From Fodinibacter sp963730365 (lineage in GTDB: Bacteria; Actinomycetota; Actinomycetes; Actinomycetales; Dermatophilaceae): a stretch of DNA of 64,000 bases. The stretch is taken from NCBI GenBank assembly GCA_963730365.1, contig CAVSRM010000005.1:434001-498000 (forward strand). Direction: 5' to 3'. Numbering within the stretch: position 1 is the first letter of the stretch; every line of letters begins with the position of its first letter. The translations under genes and the position numbers were made by a program. This document shows, piece by piece, positions 17,722 through 27,310 of the stretch. The notes under the pieces were generated by a model. It ran no database searches, was not told where the DNA came from, and saw nothing but the letters and a program-made list of their open reading frames with translations.

Positions 17722-18581
17722 TGGCGCGGTGGTTCGTGGCCGGCGCCGCCGGCATGCTGGGGCAGGACCTGTGTCTCGTCGCCGAGGACGCCGGCCACGA
17801 GGTGACCCGGGCCGATCTTCCGGGACTCGACATCCTCGACCCTGCGCAGTGCCGCGAGCAGGTGTCCGGGGCCGACGTCGTCGTGAACTGCGCCGCCTAC
17901 ACAGCGGTGGACCGGGCCGAGAGCGAGGAGGCCACCGCGTTCGCGGTCAACGCCGTGGGCGCCGCCAACCTCGCCCGGGCGGCGCACGCCGCCGGAGCGA
18001 CGATGGTCCAGCTGTCCACCGACTACGTCGTCGCCGGGCAGGGTGGCGAGCCGTACGCCGCGGACGCGCCGATCGCCCCCCGCTCGGCCTACGGGCGGAC
18101 CAAGGCGGCGGGGGAGTGGGCCGTCCGCGCCGAGTGCCCACGGTCCTGGGTCGTGCGGACCGCGTGGCTCTACGGAGCCGGTGGCCCGAACTTCCCGGCC
18201 ACCATGCAGCGGTTGGCCGCGCAGCGGCAGACGGTGACGGTCGTCGCGGACCAGCTGGGGCAGCCGACGTGGACGGTGGACCTCGCGGACGGCATCCTGC
18301 GGATCGTCGACGCACGCGCCCCGTTCGGCACGTGGCACGCGACGGGGGCGGGTGAGTGCTCGTGGTTCGACCTGGCGCAGGCGGTCTTCGAGGAGCTCGG
18401 GCTCGACCGCGACCGGGTCACCCCCATCACGACCGAGGAGTTCCCGCTCCCTGCCCCGAGGCCGGCGTACAGCGTGCTCTCGCACGAGATGTGGTCGGAC
18501 AACGGGATCGAGCCACTCCCGCACTGGCGCGATGCCCTACACCGGGCGGCTCCGACCGTTCTCCCGCCCCGGACCCCCTAG
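17721..18581 (+). CDS. rmlD: dTDP-4-dehydrorhamnose reductase
   Basis: Last step of dTDP-L-rhamnose synthesis. GAAGMLGQD is the NADPH-binding loop, STDYVV the serine-containing strand and YGRTKAAGE the YxxxK site. 286 residues, normal. Coupled to rmlB through TGATG. With rmlAC on the other strand the four-gene pathway is complete within 3.4 kb. Confidence 0.96.
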   Translation: MARWFVAGAAGMLGQDLCLVAEDAGHEVTRADLPGLDILDPAQCREQVSGADVVVNCAAYTAVDRAESEEATAFAVNAVGAANLARAAHAAGATMVQLSTDYVVAGQGGEPYAADAPIAPRSAYGRTKAAGEWAVRAECPRSWVVRTAWLYGAGGPNFPATMQRLAAQRQTVTVVADQLGQPTWTVDLADGILRIVDARAPFGTWHATGAGECSWFDLAQAVFEELGLDRDRVTPITTEEFPLPAPRPAYSVLSHEMWSDNGIEPLPHWRDALHRAAPTVLPPRTP

Positions 18582-18626
18582 CCCTGGCCCCGCCGACCAC
18601 GCAGGGCACGGTGTCGGCGGCATCTG

Positions 18627-18632
18627 TATGGT
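18627..18632 (+). promoter_or_regulatory. -10 box of the quinone-oxidoreductase-like gene
   Basis: TATGGT, 7 bases before ATG 18640; only a weak GGGAG lies between. Confidence 0.4.
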
Positions 18633-18639
18633 CGGGAGC

Positions 18640-19611
18640 ATGCTCGCCGTATCCGCCGTCAGCCAGTCCGACACAGACCCCCTCTCCGGCCTCGAGGTCG
18701 CAGACCGTCCGGAGCCACAGGCACCGGAGGGCTGGACCACGGTGCGGCTGCGCACCGCCGCGCTGAACCACCACGACGTCTGGTCGCTGCGCGGCGTCGG
18801 GCTGCCGGCCGACCGACTCCCCATGGTCCTCGGCTGTGACGGCGCCGGGGTCGACGCCGAGGGCAACGAGGTCATCGTGCACGCCGTCGTCGCCTCGCCC
18901 GGCTGGACCGGCGACGACACCCTCGACCCGCGCCGTAGCCTGCTCTCCGAGGTCCACGACGGAACCCTGGCGGAGGTGGTGGCCGTCCCCCGCCACAACG
19001 TCGTGCCCAAGCCAGAGGGCCTGTCCTGGGAGCACGCGGCGTGCCTCCCCACGGCATGGCTCACGGCATACCGGATGCTCTTCACGAACGCCGGGGTGCA
19101 GCCCGGTGGGACCGTGCTGGTGCAGGGCGCGGCCGGCGGGGTCGCGACGGCGCTGGTGCAGCTGGGGTCGGCGGCCGGCCTGCGGATGTGGGTCACCAGC
19201 CGTGACGCGGCCAAGGGCGAGCGCGCCGTCGAGCTCGGGGCGAACCGTGCCTTCGAGAGCGGCACGAGGCTGCCCGAGCGGGTCGACGCGGTGATGGAGA
19301 CCGTCGGCGCGGCGACCTGGTCGCACTCCGTGAACAGCCTGCGCCCGGGCGGGAGCGTCGTCATCTCGGGGGCGACGTCCGGTGACGCGCCGGCCAAGGC
19401 CGAGCTGACGAAGATCTTCTTCAAGCAGCTGCGGGTCGTCGGCTCGACCATGGGGACCCGGGAGGAGCTCGCGCGGCTTGCCCGGTTCGTCGTCGACCGC
19501 GGCATCGAACCCCAGGTGGACTCGGTGCGACCGCTCGCCGACGCCCGAGGTGGGTTCGAGCGGATGGTGACCGGCGAGGTGTCCGGGAAGGTCGTCTTCA
19601 CCGTCGGCTGA
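18640..19611 (+). CDS. Zinc-independent alcohol dehydrogenase/quinone oxidoreductase family protein
   Basis: Medium-chain dehydrogenase/reductase of 323 residues. The N-terminal GroES-like domain contains ALNHHDVWSLRG and LGCDGAG; the Rossmann domain carries VQGAAGGVATALVQLG, the NADPH-binding loop of quinone-oxidoreductase-like members. The catalytic and structural zinc ligands of true alcohol dehydrogenases are not kept, so I favour an NADPH-dependent reductase. The substrate is unknown. It stands alone after rmlD and converges with the mmuM gene. Confidence 0.85.
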   Translation: MLAVSAVSQSDTDPLSGLEVADRPEPQAPEGWTTVRLRTAALNHHDVWSLRGVGLPADRLPMVLGCDGAGVDAEGNEVIVHAVVASPGWTGDDTLDPRRSLLSEVHDGTLAEVVAVPRHNVVPKPEGLSWEHAACLPTAWLTAYRMLFTNAGVQPGGTVLVQGAAGGVATALVQLGSAAGLRMWVTSRDAAKGERAVELGANRAFESGTRLPERVDAVMETVGAATWSHSVNSLRPGGSVVISGATSGDAPAKAELTKIFFKQLRVVGSTMGTREELARLARFVVDRGIEPQVDSVRPLADARGGFERMVTGEVSGKVVFTVG

Positions 19612-19647
19612 GCCGTCAAGGGGCCAGGCCCTCCCCCACCCCAGTCC

Positions 19648-20535
19648 TCAGGGGGCGAGGGCCGCGGCGACGGCGGCCACGCCCGCAGCGGAGGTCCCGC
19701 AGCAGCCTCCCACCAGCTGAGCGCCGCGGTCCCGCCAGCCCTGGACGGCGGCGGCGGTGAAGACCGGGGTCCCGGTGCCGGTCCAGGTCTTGGCGCCGGG
19801 GTCGTAGGCCGCGCCGCTGTTGGGGTAGACGACGAAGGGCACCGGCGCCGCCGCGCTCTCGAGCAGCTCGTCGACGAGGGTGGGGGCGGTGCAGTTGACG
19901 CCGACCGCGATGCAGGCCCCGGCCGCGACCGTCGCGGCCTCGGCGAACGGCGCGCCGCCGGTGAGTCGCCCACGCGTCGTCGCCGAGAAGGACAGCCAGT
20001 AGGGCATCGCCGGGGCGAGCTCGGCCATGAGGTCGCGCAGCACCTCGCCCTCGGCCAGCTCGGGGAGGGTCTCGCAGGCGACGAGGTCCGGCCCGGCGGA
20101 CAGGAGCCGTTCGAGGCGCGGTGCGTGGAAGTCCCGAAGGGCACTACGGCTGACGCCCGGGTATCCCGAGTACTCCGACCCGTCGGCCAGGTGTGCGCCG
20201 TAGGCGCCCACCGATGCCGCGACGAGCGCCCTGTCCCGCGCGGCCTCTCGGGCGATCCGCACCGTCGCCACGAGGTCGGCGTCACAGTCGCCGACGCTCA
20301 GGCCGGCAGCCGCGTAGCCGGGGTACGACATCTGGTACGAGGCCGTGATGACGACCTCGGCCCCGGCATCGACGAAGCCGCGCTGCGCGGCGAGCACCTC
20401 CCCGGGGGCGTGGCGCACGAGTCGGGCGGACCACAGGGAGGTCGAGAGGTCGTGACCCCGCTCCTCGAGGGCCGTGGACAGGCCGCCGTCGAGCACGACC
20501 GGGCCCCGCTCGAGCACCGCGTGAGGGCTGCTCAC
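19648..20535 (-). CDS. mmuM: Homocysteine S-methyltransferase
   Basis: Transfers a methyl group, usually from S-methylmethionine, to homocysteine to form methionine. The zinc-binding cysteines are present: GVNCTAP and the C-terminal GGCCGT. The N terminus VVLDGGLSTALEERG and the SYQMSYPGY segment are typical. 295 residues, normal. GTG 20535 overlaps the stop of the SGNH hydrolase gene by 4 bases, so it is the last gene of a minus-strand run that may begin at kgd. Confidence 0.92.
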   Translation of the reverse strand: MSSPHAVLERGPVVLDGGLSTALEERGHDLSTSLWSARLVRHAPGEVLAAQRGFVDAGAEVVITASYQMSYPGYAAAGLSVGDCDADLVATVRIAREAARDRALVAASVGAYGAHLADGSEYSGYPGVSRSALRDFHAPRLERLLSAGPDLVACETLPELAEGEVLRDLMAELAPAMPYWLSFSATTRGRLTGGAPFAEAATVAAGACIAVGVNCTAPTLVDELLESAAAPVPFVVYPNSGAAYDPGAKTWTGTGTPVFTAAAVQGWRDRGAQLVGGCCGTSAAGVAAVAAALAP

Positions 20536-21215
20536 GCGATCTTGAGCCACTCGTTCCAGCCGTTGTGCAGCACGAGCCACGCGATGAGACCGTACCCTGC
20601 CTGGCCCGGGTGGTGCGCCACGCGGCTGGCGGCCAGGTCGGTGCGCCACTGGTCGTGGGCGGCGAGCGGGGCGTAGCAGTCGACGAAGGGGACCCCTCGT
20701 CGCGAGCACACGTCGGCCTGGGCGTCGACGAGCACCTCGAGGCGCTCGTTGACCTCGGGGTCGTCCGTCGGCGGGGGGCTCACCACGAAGGTGCCCACCC
20801 CGGTGGTGGCGGCGTCGTCGAGGAGGTTCGCCAGGTTGAGCCGGTGCCGGGCGAGGGTGATGCCCTGGATGATGTCAGCGGTGCCCACGGAGACGACGAC
20901 CCGTCGCTCGGTGCGCCCGACCCACCGGCTGGGGACCTCGTTCTCCCACCGGGCCAGCAGGTCGGCCGAGGTGTTGCCCCGCACCCCGAGGTTGTACGCG
21001 GTGAGCTCGAGATCCGGGTGCTGGGTGCGCCCGACCACACGGGTGACCCAGCCCTGCCCCTTCGGGTCGCCCACCCCGGCGACGAGCGACGCCCCGAGGA
21101 AGACCAGGGCGAGGTCGCGGGCGCCCTCGGGGACCACCTGCGCGTCGACGCTGGGCCTGAACTCGATCGAGGGCGCGCCCTCGACCTCCTGCTCCTCAAC
21201 CATGTGCTCGCTCAT
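20532..21215 (-). CDS. SGNH/GDSL-family hydrolase
   Basis: A 227-residue esterase-like protein. The nucleophile block is FLGASLVAGVG (Ser in GAS), block II is NLGVRGNTS, block III is VSVGTADI where the usual GxND is GTAD, so the canonical Asn is replaced, and block V is HHPGQAGYG with the catalytic His. It has no signal peptide and should be cytosolic. The substrate is unknown. ATG 21215 overlaps the DUF6104 stop by 4 bases; ATG 21203 is an in-frame alternative. Confidence 0.85.
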   Translation of the reverse strand: MSEHMVEEQEVEGAPSIEFRPSVDAQVVPEGARDLALVFLGASLVAGVGDPKGQGWVTRVVGRTQHPDLELTAYNLGVRGNTSADLLARWENEVPSRWVGRTERRVVVSVGTADIIQGITLARHRLNLANLLDDAATTGVGTFVVSPPPTDDPEVNERLEVLVDAQADVCSRRGVPFVDCYAPLAAHDQWRTDLAASRVAHHPGQAGYGLIAWLVLHNGWNEWLKIA

Positions 21216-21388
21216 TCGTCGTCGTCGTCGAGCCGGGCCAGCCATGTCGCAAGGCGCTCGACCGGCACCTCGAAATCGGGGTGGAGGTCGACGAACGTCC
21301 GGAGCTGCTCCGCCAGCCAGTCGAACGTGACCTCCTCGTCACCGCGACGAGCCGCCAGCTCCTCGATGCCGCGGTCCGTGAAGTACAC
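21212..21388 (-). CDS. Small DUF6104-like protein
   Basis: A 58-residue acidic protein starting MYFTDRGIEELAARRGDEEV and ending WLARLDDDDE. It matches the short actinobacterial family I know as DUF6104, which is usually found near kgd/sucA. Function unknown. The start is GTG 21388 and lacks a ribosome binding site; it lies 27 bases after the kgd stop, so expression by read-through is likely. It overlaps the next gene by 4 bases. Confidence 0.85.
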   Translation of the reverse strand: MYFTDRGIEELAARRGDEEVTFDWLAEQLRTFVDLHPDFEVPVERLATWLARLDDDDE

Positions 21389-21415
21389 GGGCGAAAGGTT
21401 ACCCGTGCGGCGTGC

Positions 21416-24400
21416 TCATCGGTCGAAGGCGCGGGCAACGAGCTCGGCCTGCTCGCTCTGGTGCTTCTTCGTCGACCCCGTCGCCGGCGAGGCGGAGGGG
21501 CTGCGAGAGATGACCCGCAGGCTTCGGTGCTCGCCCTGTGCGGCCAACGCCTCCGGGAGGTTGAGGGCCAGGAACGGCCACGCCCCCATGTTGCGCGGCT
21601 CGTCCTGGACGACCACCACCTCGGCGTCGGGGTAGTCCGAGAGCGCCGCGGCGATGTCGGCAGCGGGCAGGGGGTAGTACTGCTCCAGGCGCAGGATCGC
21701 CGTCGACGTGTCCTCGCGCTTCTCCCGCTCCGACTCCAGGTCGTAGACGACCTTGCCGGCCGCGATGAGCACTCGGGTAACGGTGGTGCCCGTGGCGTTC
21801 GGTCGGTCGGGGAGGACGGGGCGGAACGTCCCGTTCGTGAAGTCCTCGGGCGAGCTGCTGGCAGCCTTGAGCCGGAGCATCGACTTGGGGGTGAAGACGA
21901 TGAGGGGACGCCTCGGTCGGGCGTACGCCTGGCGGCGCAGCAGGTGGAAGTACGACGCAGGTGTCGAGGGGTAGGCGACCGTCATGTTGCCTTCGGCGCA
22001 CATGGTGAGGAAGCGCTCGATCCGGCCCGAGGAGTGGTCGGGACCCTGGCCCTCGAAGCCGTGGGGGAGGAGCAGCACCACGGAGGAGCGCTGGCCCCAC
22101 TTCTGCTCCGAGCTCGAGATGAACTCGTCGACGATGGTCTGGCCCCCGTTGAAGAAGTCGCCGAACTGCGCCTCCCACAGGACGAGCGCGTCGGGGCGCT
22201 CGACGGAGTAGCCGTACTCGAAGCCCATCGCGGCGAACTCCGAGAGGAGGCTGTCGTAGATCCAGAACTTCGCCTGGCCCTCGCCGAGGTAGAGCAGCGG
22301 CGTCCACTCGGCCGCGTTCTCCTTGTCGATGAGCACGGCGTGCCGGCTGACGAACGTGCCGCGACGGCTGTCCTGACCGGCGAGTCGCACGGGGGTGCCG
22401 TCGATGAGCAGCGAGCCGAACGCCAGGAGCTCCGCGGTGCCCCAGTCGATGCCGCCCTGACGGATGCTGGTGGCCCGCTTGTCGAGCATCTGCTTGAGCT
22501 TGGGGTGGACAGTGAAGCCCTTGGGCGGGCTGACGAACGCCGTGGCGATGCGCTCGAGGACCTCCTCGGAGACCGCGGTGTCCGTGGCCGAGTGGGTCGT
22601 CGCATCGGCGTCGGTGGACTGGGCACGAGGGGGCTCGAGGCCGCTGTGTCCGGCCAGGTCGGTGCCGGTGTACGTGTTGTCCGCACCGGTGTCGGCGCTC
22701 TTGAGGGCCTCCTTGGTCTCCACGAAGACCCGCTCGAGCTGCTGCTGGTAGTCGCGCAGGGCGGCCTCGGCGTCCTCGACGGTGATGTCGCCGCGGCCGA
22801 TGAGCGACTCGGTGTAGAGCTTGCGCACGCTGCGCTTGGCCTCGATGAGGTTGTACATCAGCGGCTGGGTCATCGAGGGGTCGTCACCCTCGTTGTGGCC
22901 CCGACGGCGGTAGCACACCATGTCGAGCACGACGTCCTTGTGGAACTCCTTGCGGAACTCGTAGGCGATCTCGGCGACCCGCACGCAGGCCTCCGGGTCG
23001 TCACCGTTGACGTGGAAGATCGGGGCCTGGATCATCCGGGCCACGTCCGTGGAGTAGGTCGAGGACCGGGACGAGCTCGGCGAGGTGGTGAAGCCCACCT
23101 GGTTGTTGATGACCACGTGCACGGTGCCACCGGTGCGGTAGCCGCGGAGCTGGCTGAGGTTGAGGGTCTCCGCGACGACGCCCTGACCGGCGAAGGCGGC
23201 ATCACCGTGCATGAGCACCGGCAGGACCGTGAAGTCCTCACCGGCGAGGTTGAGCCGGTCCTGCTTGGCCCGGACGATGCCCTCGAGGACCGGGTTGACG
23301 GCCTCGAGGTGTGAGGGGTTGGCCGCGAGGTAGACCTTGGTCGTCGCGCCGGTCTCCGCGGTGAACTCACCCTCCGTGCCGAGGTGGTACTTCACGTCTC
23401 CCGAGCCCTGGACCGACCGGGGGTCCTGCTTGCCCTCGAACTCGCGGAAGATCTGGCCGTAGGACTTGCCCGCGATGTTGGCCAGGACGTTGAGCCGGCC
23501 GCGGTGCGGCATCCCGATGCAGACCTCGTCGAGCTCGTCCTCGGCCGCGCGGGAGAGGATGTGGTCGAGCAGCGCGATGACCGACTCGCCCCCCTCCAGG
23601 GAGAAGCGCTTCTGGCCCACGAACTTGGTCTGCAGGAAGGTCTCGAAGGCCTCGGCGGCGTTGAGTCGACGCAGGATCCGCAGCTGCTCCTCGCGCGTCG
23701 TCTTGGCGTAGCCGACCTCGATCTTCGCCTGGAGCCACTCGCGCTGCTCGGGGTCCTGGATGTGCATGTACTCGATGCCGATGGTGCGGCAGTAGGAGTC
23801 GCGCAGGACGCCGAGGATCTTGCGGAGCTTGAGGAAGGGCTCACCGCCGAAGCCCCCGGTCGCGAAGAAGCGGTCGAGGTCCCAGAGGGTGAGGCCGTGC
23901 CGGGTGATGTCGAGGTCGGGGTGGCGGCGCTGCTTGTACTCCAGGGGGTCGGTGTCGGCCATGAGGTGGCCGCGCACCCGGTAGGCGTGGATCAGCTCCT
24001 GGACGCGGGACACCTTGTTGATGTCGTCGTCGTGGGTCGCGGAGATGTCCTGCACCCAGCGCACCGGCTCGTAGGGGATGCGCAGGCTCTCGAAGATCTC
24101 GTCGTAGAAGCCGTTGTCGCCGAGCAGCAGGCCGTGGACGATGCGCAGGAAGTCACCGGACTGGGCGCCCTGGATGATCCGGTGGTCGTAGGTGCTCGTG
24201 AGGGTGAGCGTCTTGCTGACGGCGTTGCGGTTGACGGTCTCGGAGCTGGCGCCCTGCCACTCGGCGGGGTAGTCCATCGCGCCGACGCCGATGATCGTGC
24301 CCTGGCCGGCCATGAGGCGCGGCACGGAGTGCACGGTGCCGATGGTGCCCGGGTTGGTCAGCGAGATCGTCGTGCCCTTGAAGTCCTCGACGGTGAGCTT

Positions 24401-25300
24401 GCCGGCACGGGCCTTCTTGACCATGTCCTCGTACGCGGTCCAGAAGTGGGCGAAGTCCATCGCCTCGGCTGCCTTGATGGACGGGACGAGCAGCTGGCGG
24501 GTGCCGTCGGGCTTGGGCAGGTCGATGGCCAGCCCGAGGTTGACGTGGGCCGGCGTGACGAGCACCGGCTTGCCCTTCTCGTCGTGGCCGAACCCGCTGT
24601 TCATCGCCGGCATCTCGGCGAGAGCCTTGACGAGGGCGTAGCCGATGATGTGGGTGAAGCTGACCTTGCCGCCGCGGCTGCGCGCGAGGTTGCTGTTGAT
24701 GACGATCCGGTTGTCGACCAGCAGCTTCGCGGGGATGGCCCGCACCGACGTCGCCGTGGGCACCTCGAGGGAGGCTTCCATGTTGGTGACGACCCGAGCG
24801 CTGGCGCCTCGGATCGGCGCCCGGAGGTCGTCGTTGATCGCGGCGGCGGCCCTGGGCACCTCCGGTTCGCGGGGGGTGGGTCCCGCGGGGCGGTCCTCGG
24901 CTGCCTTCGCCGCTCCGTCGCCGCCGTCGGGCTTCGTCGTGTCGGGGGCCTTCTTCGCGGTGGTGTCCTTCGAGGGCGCGGTCTTGGAGTCTGCGCCCTT
25001 GGTCGGAGCCTCCTTCACCGCAGTCCCGGAGGTGGACCCGCCCGATGAGCCGGATGCCGTGGCGCCCTTCCCCGGGTGACCGTTCGCCCCGGCCGGGGTC
25101 GCCCGCGAGCCCGTCGTGGCGGAGGCGCCCGACCCGAGGGCTGCCTCACCGGGCTCGTAGTCCTTGAAGAAGTCCCACCAGGCTCGGTCGACGCTGTTCT
25201 TGTCCTTGAGGTATTGCTCGTACAGCTCGTCGACCAGCCACTCGTTCGGTCCGAAGGAGGTCAGGGGATCGCTGGACGGGGACTGCTCTGCCACGGGCAA
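21416..25300 (-). CDS. kgd: Multifunctional 2-oxoglutarate decarboxylase/dehydrogenase (fused E2-E1, Kgd/SucA)
   Basis: Thiamine-dependent enzyme at the 2-oxoglutarate step of the TCA cycle. Domain order: short N-terminal segment (FGPNEWLVDELYEQY), a Ser/Thr/Ala/Lys-rich linker (about residues 50-150), an E2-like acyltransferase domain (about 160-400, ending near TYDHRIIQGA, about 370), then the E1 decarboxylase to residue 1294. This actinobacterial fusion lacks a lipoyl domain and in relatives is inhibited by a GarA/OdhI FHA protein. Start is TTG 25300 (AGAGG 4 bases before) or GTG 25294. Its reverse strand has long spurious open frames caused by GC-rich codon use. Confidence 0.96.
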   Translation of the reverse strand: MPVAEQSPSSDPLTSFGPNEWLVDELYEQYLKDKNSVDRAWWDFFKDYEPGEAALGSGASATTGSRATPAGANGHPGKGATASGSSGGSTSGTAVKEAPTKGADSKTAPSKDTTAKKAPDTTKPDGGDGAAKAAEDRPAGPTPREPEVPRAAAAINDDLRAPIRGASARVVTNMEASLEVPTATSVRAIPAKLLVDNRIVINSNLARSRGGKVSFTHIIGYALVKALAEMPAMNSGFGHDEKGKPVLVTPAHVNLGLAIDLPKPDGTRQLLVPSIKAAEAMDFAHFWTAYEDMVKKARAGKLTVEDFKGTTISLTNPGTIGTVHSVPRLMAGQGTIIGVGAMDYPAEWQGASSETVNRNAVSKTLTLTSTYDHRIIQGAQSGDFLRIVHGLLLGDNGFYDEIFESLRIPYEPVRWVQDISATHDDDINKVSRVQELIHAYRVRGHLMADTDPLEYKQRRHPDLDITRHGLTLWDLDRFFATGGFGGEPFLKLRKILGVLRDSYCRTIGIEYMHIQDPEQREWLQAKIEVGYAKTTREEQLRILRRLNAAEAFETFLQTKFVGQKRFSLEGGESVIALLDHILSRAAEDELDEVCIGMPHRGRLNVLANIAGKSYGQIFREFEGKQDPRSVQGSGDVKYHLGTEGEFTAETGATTKVYLAANPSHLEAVNPVLEGIVRAKQDRLNLAGEDFTVLPVLMHGDAAFAGQGVVAETLNLSQLRGYRTGGTVHVVINNQVGFTTSPSSSRSSTYSTDVARMIQAPIFHVNGDDPEACVRVAEIAYEFRKEFHKDVVLDMVCYRRRGHNEGDDPSMTQPLMYNLIEAKRSVRKLYTESLIGRGDITVEDAEAALRDYQQQLERVFVETKEALKSADTGADNTYTGTDLAGHSGLEPPRAQSTDADATTHSATDTAVSEEVLERIATAFVSPPKGFTVHPKLKQMLDKRATSIRQGGIDWGTAELLAFGSLLIDGTPVRLAGQDSRRGTFVSRHAVLIDKENAAEWTPLLYLGEGQAKFWIYDSLLSEFAAMGFEYGYSVERPDALVLWEAQFGDFFNGGQTIVDEFISSSEQKWGQRSSVVLLLPHGFEGQGPDHSSGRIERFLTMCAEGNMTVAYPSTPASYFHLLRRQAYARPRRPLIVFTPKSMLRLKAASSSPEDFTNGTFRPVLPDRPNATGTTVTRVLIAAGKVVYDLESEREKREDTSTAILRLEQYYPLPAADIAAALSDYPDAEVVVVQDEPRNMGAWPFLALNLPEALAAQGEHRSLRVISRSPSASPATGSTKKHQSEQAELVARAFDR

Positions 25301-25403
25301 TGCGCCTCTTTCTCGGCTCGTCGGCTTCGAGGGGTGGGTGTGCGGCCCAGCCTAGACCTGTGGGCGTTCGAGGTCGCCCCCAGAGTCTACGCGTCGGAAC
25401 TGG

Positions 25404-26204
25404 TCAGGAGATGTCGCTGCGGGTCGTGCGCCAGATGCCGAAGCCCGCCAGGACCACGGCGTACGCCGTGAGGGTCAGGGCACCGCCCCACCACTCGAGC
25501 CGCACCTCGTCGGGACCGTTCTGGACGGCGTTCACGATGGCGTTGGTGGCCGACGACGGCAGGAACTGCGCGATGTGCTCCCGCCCGAAGTCCCAGAACG
25601 TCATGGCGAACCCGAGGAGGGGCTCAACGATCCAGGCGACGCCGATGCCGATGAGCAGTGCCGCCACCTGGTTGGGGATGAGGATGCCGATGCCCAGTCC
25701 GATGAGCGCCCACAGTCCGAGCACCAGCAGGCTCAGGGCCAGCGTGCGCGCCACCTCGGAGGACGGGAAGGCATCCCGGTCGCGCAGGGTCAGGACGGCG
25801 GCGCCGACGCTGACCGAACCGGTCAGGCTGATCACTCCGTACAGTGCGCCGATCCCGAGCAGCGCCACGACCTTCGCGAGCATCGCGCGCAGTCGCCGTG
25901 GGGTGGCCAGGAGTGTGCCGGTGATCGTCTTGTGGCGGTACTCCGAACCGATCTGCAGCACGCCGATCGTGAGGAGCAGGAGGTAGCCGATGGACAGCCC
26001 CGCCGTGTACACGCTGTTGGCGATCTGGGTGGCGTCCCCGGTGGGGACGCCGGTGGGACCGCCGGCCGTGGCCGCCTCGCTGGTGAGGAGGAACCCGAAC
26101 AGGGCGGCGAACGCAGCGCCTGCGAGGAAGATCGCGATCGCCATGCCCCACCAGAGGCGGGTCGTGAAGAACTTGCGGAACTCGGAGCGGATCGCGGGGA
26201 TCAC
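25404..26204 (-). CDS. ABC-2 type transporter permease
   Basis: 266 residues with six membrane segments and the N-terminal amphipathic start (IRSEFRKFFTTRLWWG) typical of ABC-2 permeases. It should form the channel for the ATPase encoded just upstream, whose stop it overlaps by 4 bases (GTGA). Such pairs export drugs, lipids or peptides, or act in immunity or sporulation; the substrate cannot be read here. 103 bases separate it from the kgd start. Confidence 0.88.
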   Translation of the reverse strand: MIPAIRSEFRKFFTTRLWWGMAIAIFLAGAAFAALFGFLLTSEAATAGGPTGVPTGDATQIANSVYTAGLSIGYLLLLTIGVLQIGSEYRHKTITGTLLATPRRLRAMLAKVVALLGIGALYGVISLTGSVSVGAAVLTLRDRDAFPSSEVARTLALSLLVLGLWALIGLGIGILIPNQVAALLIGIGVAWIVEPLLGFAMTFWDFGREHIAQFLPSSATNAIVNAVQNGPDEVRLEWWGGALTLTAYAVVLAGFGIWRTTRSDIS

Positions 26205-27181
26205 TGGTTCGCCCCTTCCTGGCCGGTCACGGCATCTCGTTCGGGGGGTGCCGCGACTCCGGAGGAGCTCTCGTTGCGGTTGGTTCCCTCGGTCAGCTCG
26301 AAGAACAGGGCCTCGAGGTCGGCTCGCTTGGGCGCCAGGCCGTAGATCGGCAGGCCGGCCCGCAGGGCCACGTCGCCCACGATGCGCAGGTCGGCGGTGT
26401 CGGCGACGAGCGTGCCCTCGTCGATGACCGTGCTCGTGACGTCGGCGACCCGCAGGGCGCCGGCGAGACGCTCGGGGTCCGACGTGGAGACCATCGCGCC
26501 CGAGGTGCCGTGCAGCTCGGCGATCGGGCCTGACCGGACCAGGCGGCCGTTGGCGATGATGATGACGTCGTCGACCGTCTGCTCCACTTCCTGGAGCTGG
26601 TGGCTCGAGATGAGGATCGTCTTGCCCTCGTTGCTCAGGTGCCTGAGGAAGCCCCGCAGCCAGCGGATGCCCTCGGGGTCCAGGCCGTTGGCCGGCTCGT
26701 CGAGCACGAGGACGCGGGGGTCGCCCAGGAGGGCTGCCGCGAGCCCGAGCCGTTGCCGCATCCCCATGCTGTACTCCCCGGCACGCTTGCGGGCGGCCGC
26801 CGGGATGCCGGTCAGCTCGAGGAGCTCGTCGACCCGGTCGAGCGGCACCGAGCCGGCGTCGGCCAGCACCCGGAGGTGGTCGCGGCCACTTCGGCCGGGG
26901 TGGAAGTTCGTCGCCTCGAGAGCCGCGCCGACCGTGCCCATCGGTGTGGGTAGGTCGACGTAGCGGCTCCCGTCGATCGTGGCGGTGCCGCTGCTCGCGT
27001 GCACGAGCCCGAGGAGCATGCGCAGGGTCGTCGTCTTCCCGGACCCGTTCGGGCCCAGGAACCCGGTGATGCGGCCGGGCTCCACGTCGAAGGACAGGTC
27101 GTCGACGGCGACGAAGCTGCCGAACCGCTTGGTCAGGCCCCGGATCTCGATCCGGGCCCCGGGGGTCGTTGCTGCCGTCAT
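26201..27181 (-). CDS. ABC transporter ATP-binding protein (DrrA/CcmA-like exporter type)
   Basis: 326-residue ATPase: Walker A GPNGSGKTT near residue 40, signature YSMGMRQRLGLA, Walker B VLVLDEPANGLDPEG, and the switch His in ISSHQLQE. The C-terminal 100 residues follow the DUF4162-like pattern of drug and lipid exporters. The start is ATG 27181, before TAATTPGARIEI. Forms a two-gene exporter with the permease downstream. Confidence 0.92.
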   Translation of the reverse strand: MTAATTPGARIEIRGLTKRFGSFVAVDDLSFDVEPGRITGFLGPNGSGKTTTLRMLLGLVHASSGTATIDGSRYVDLPTPMGTVGAALEATNFHPGRSGRDHLRVLADAGSVPLDRVDELLELTGIPAAARKRAGEYSMGMRQRLGLAAALLGDPRVLVLDEPANGLDPEGIRWLRGFLRHLSNEGKTILISSHQLQEVEQTVDDVIIIANGRLVRSGPIAELHGTSGAMVSTSDPERLAGALRVADVTSTVIDEGTLVADTADLRIVGDVALRAGLPIYGLAPKRADLEALFFELTEGTNRNESSSGVAAPPERDAVTGQEGANQ

Positions 27182-27294
27182 CGTGCTCTCGTTCCCCGTG
27201 TCATGCCCTGATCCTCTCAGGCTCCCGCCGGGGCAGGGCAAACCGGTGGGAGAGCCGGCACGAGGGGCGAGTCGGGTGCATGCCGATCCGCCCG

Positions 27295-27300
27295 TAGGAT
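27295..27300 (+). promoter_or_regulatory. -10 box of the first CNNM/HlyC gene
   Basis: TAGGAT, 10 bases before ATG 27311, with no ribosome binding site. Confidence 0.4.
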
Positions 27301-27310
27301 GGCGCCCACC

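Noticed and set aside
21281..23314. A 677-codon open frame on the plus strand, and a 554-codon one at 23384-25048
   Set aside because: Both lie antisense to kgd, whose product matches its family end to end. They have Arg/Val/Leu/Gly-rich composition without domains, the usual result of GC-rich codon use on the opposite strand.
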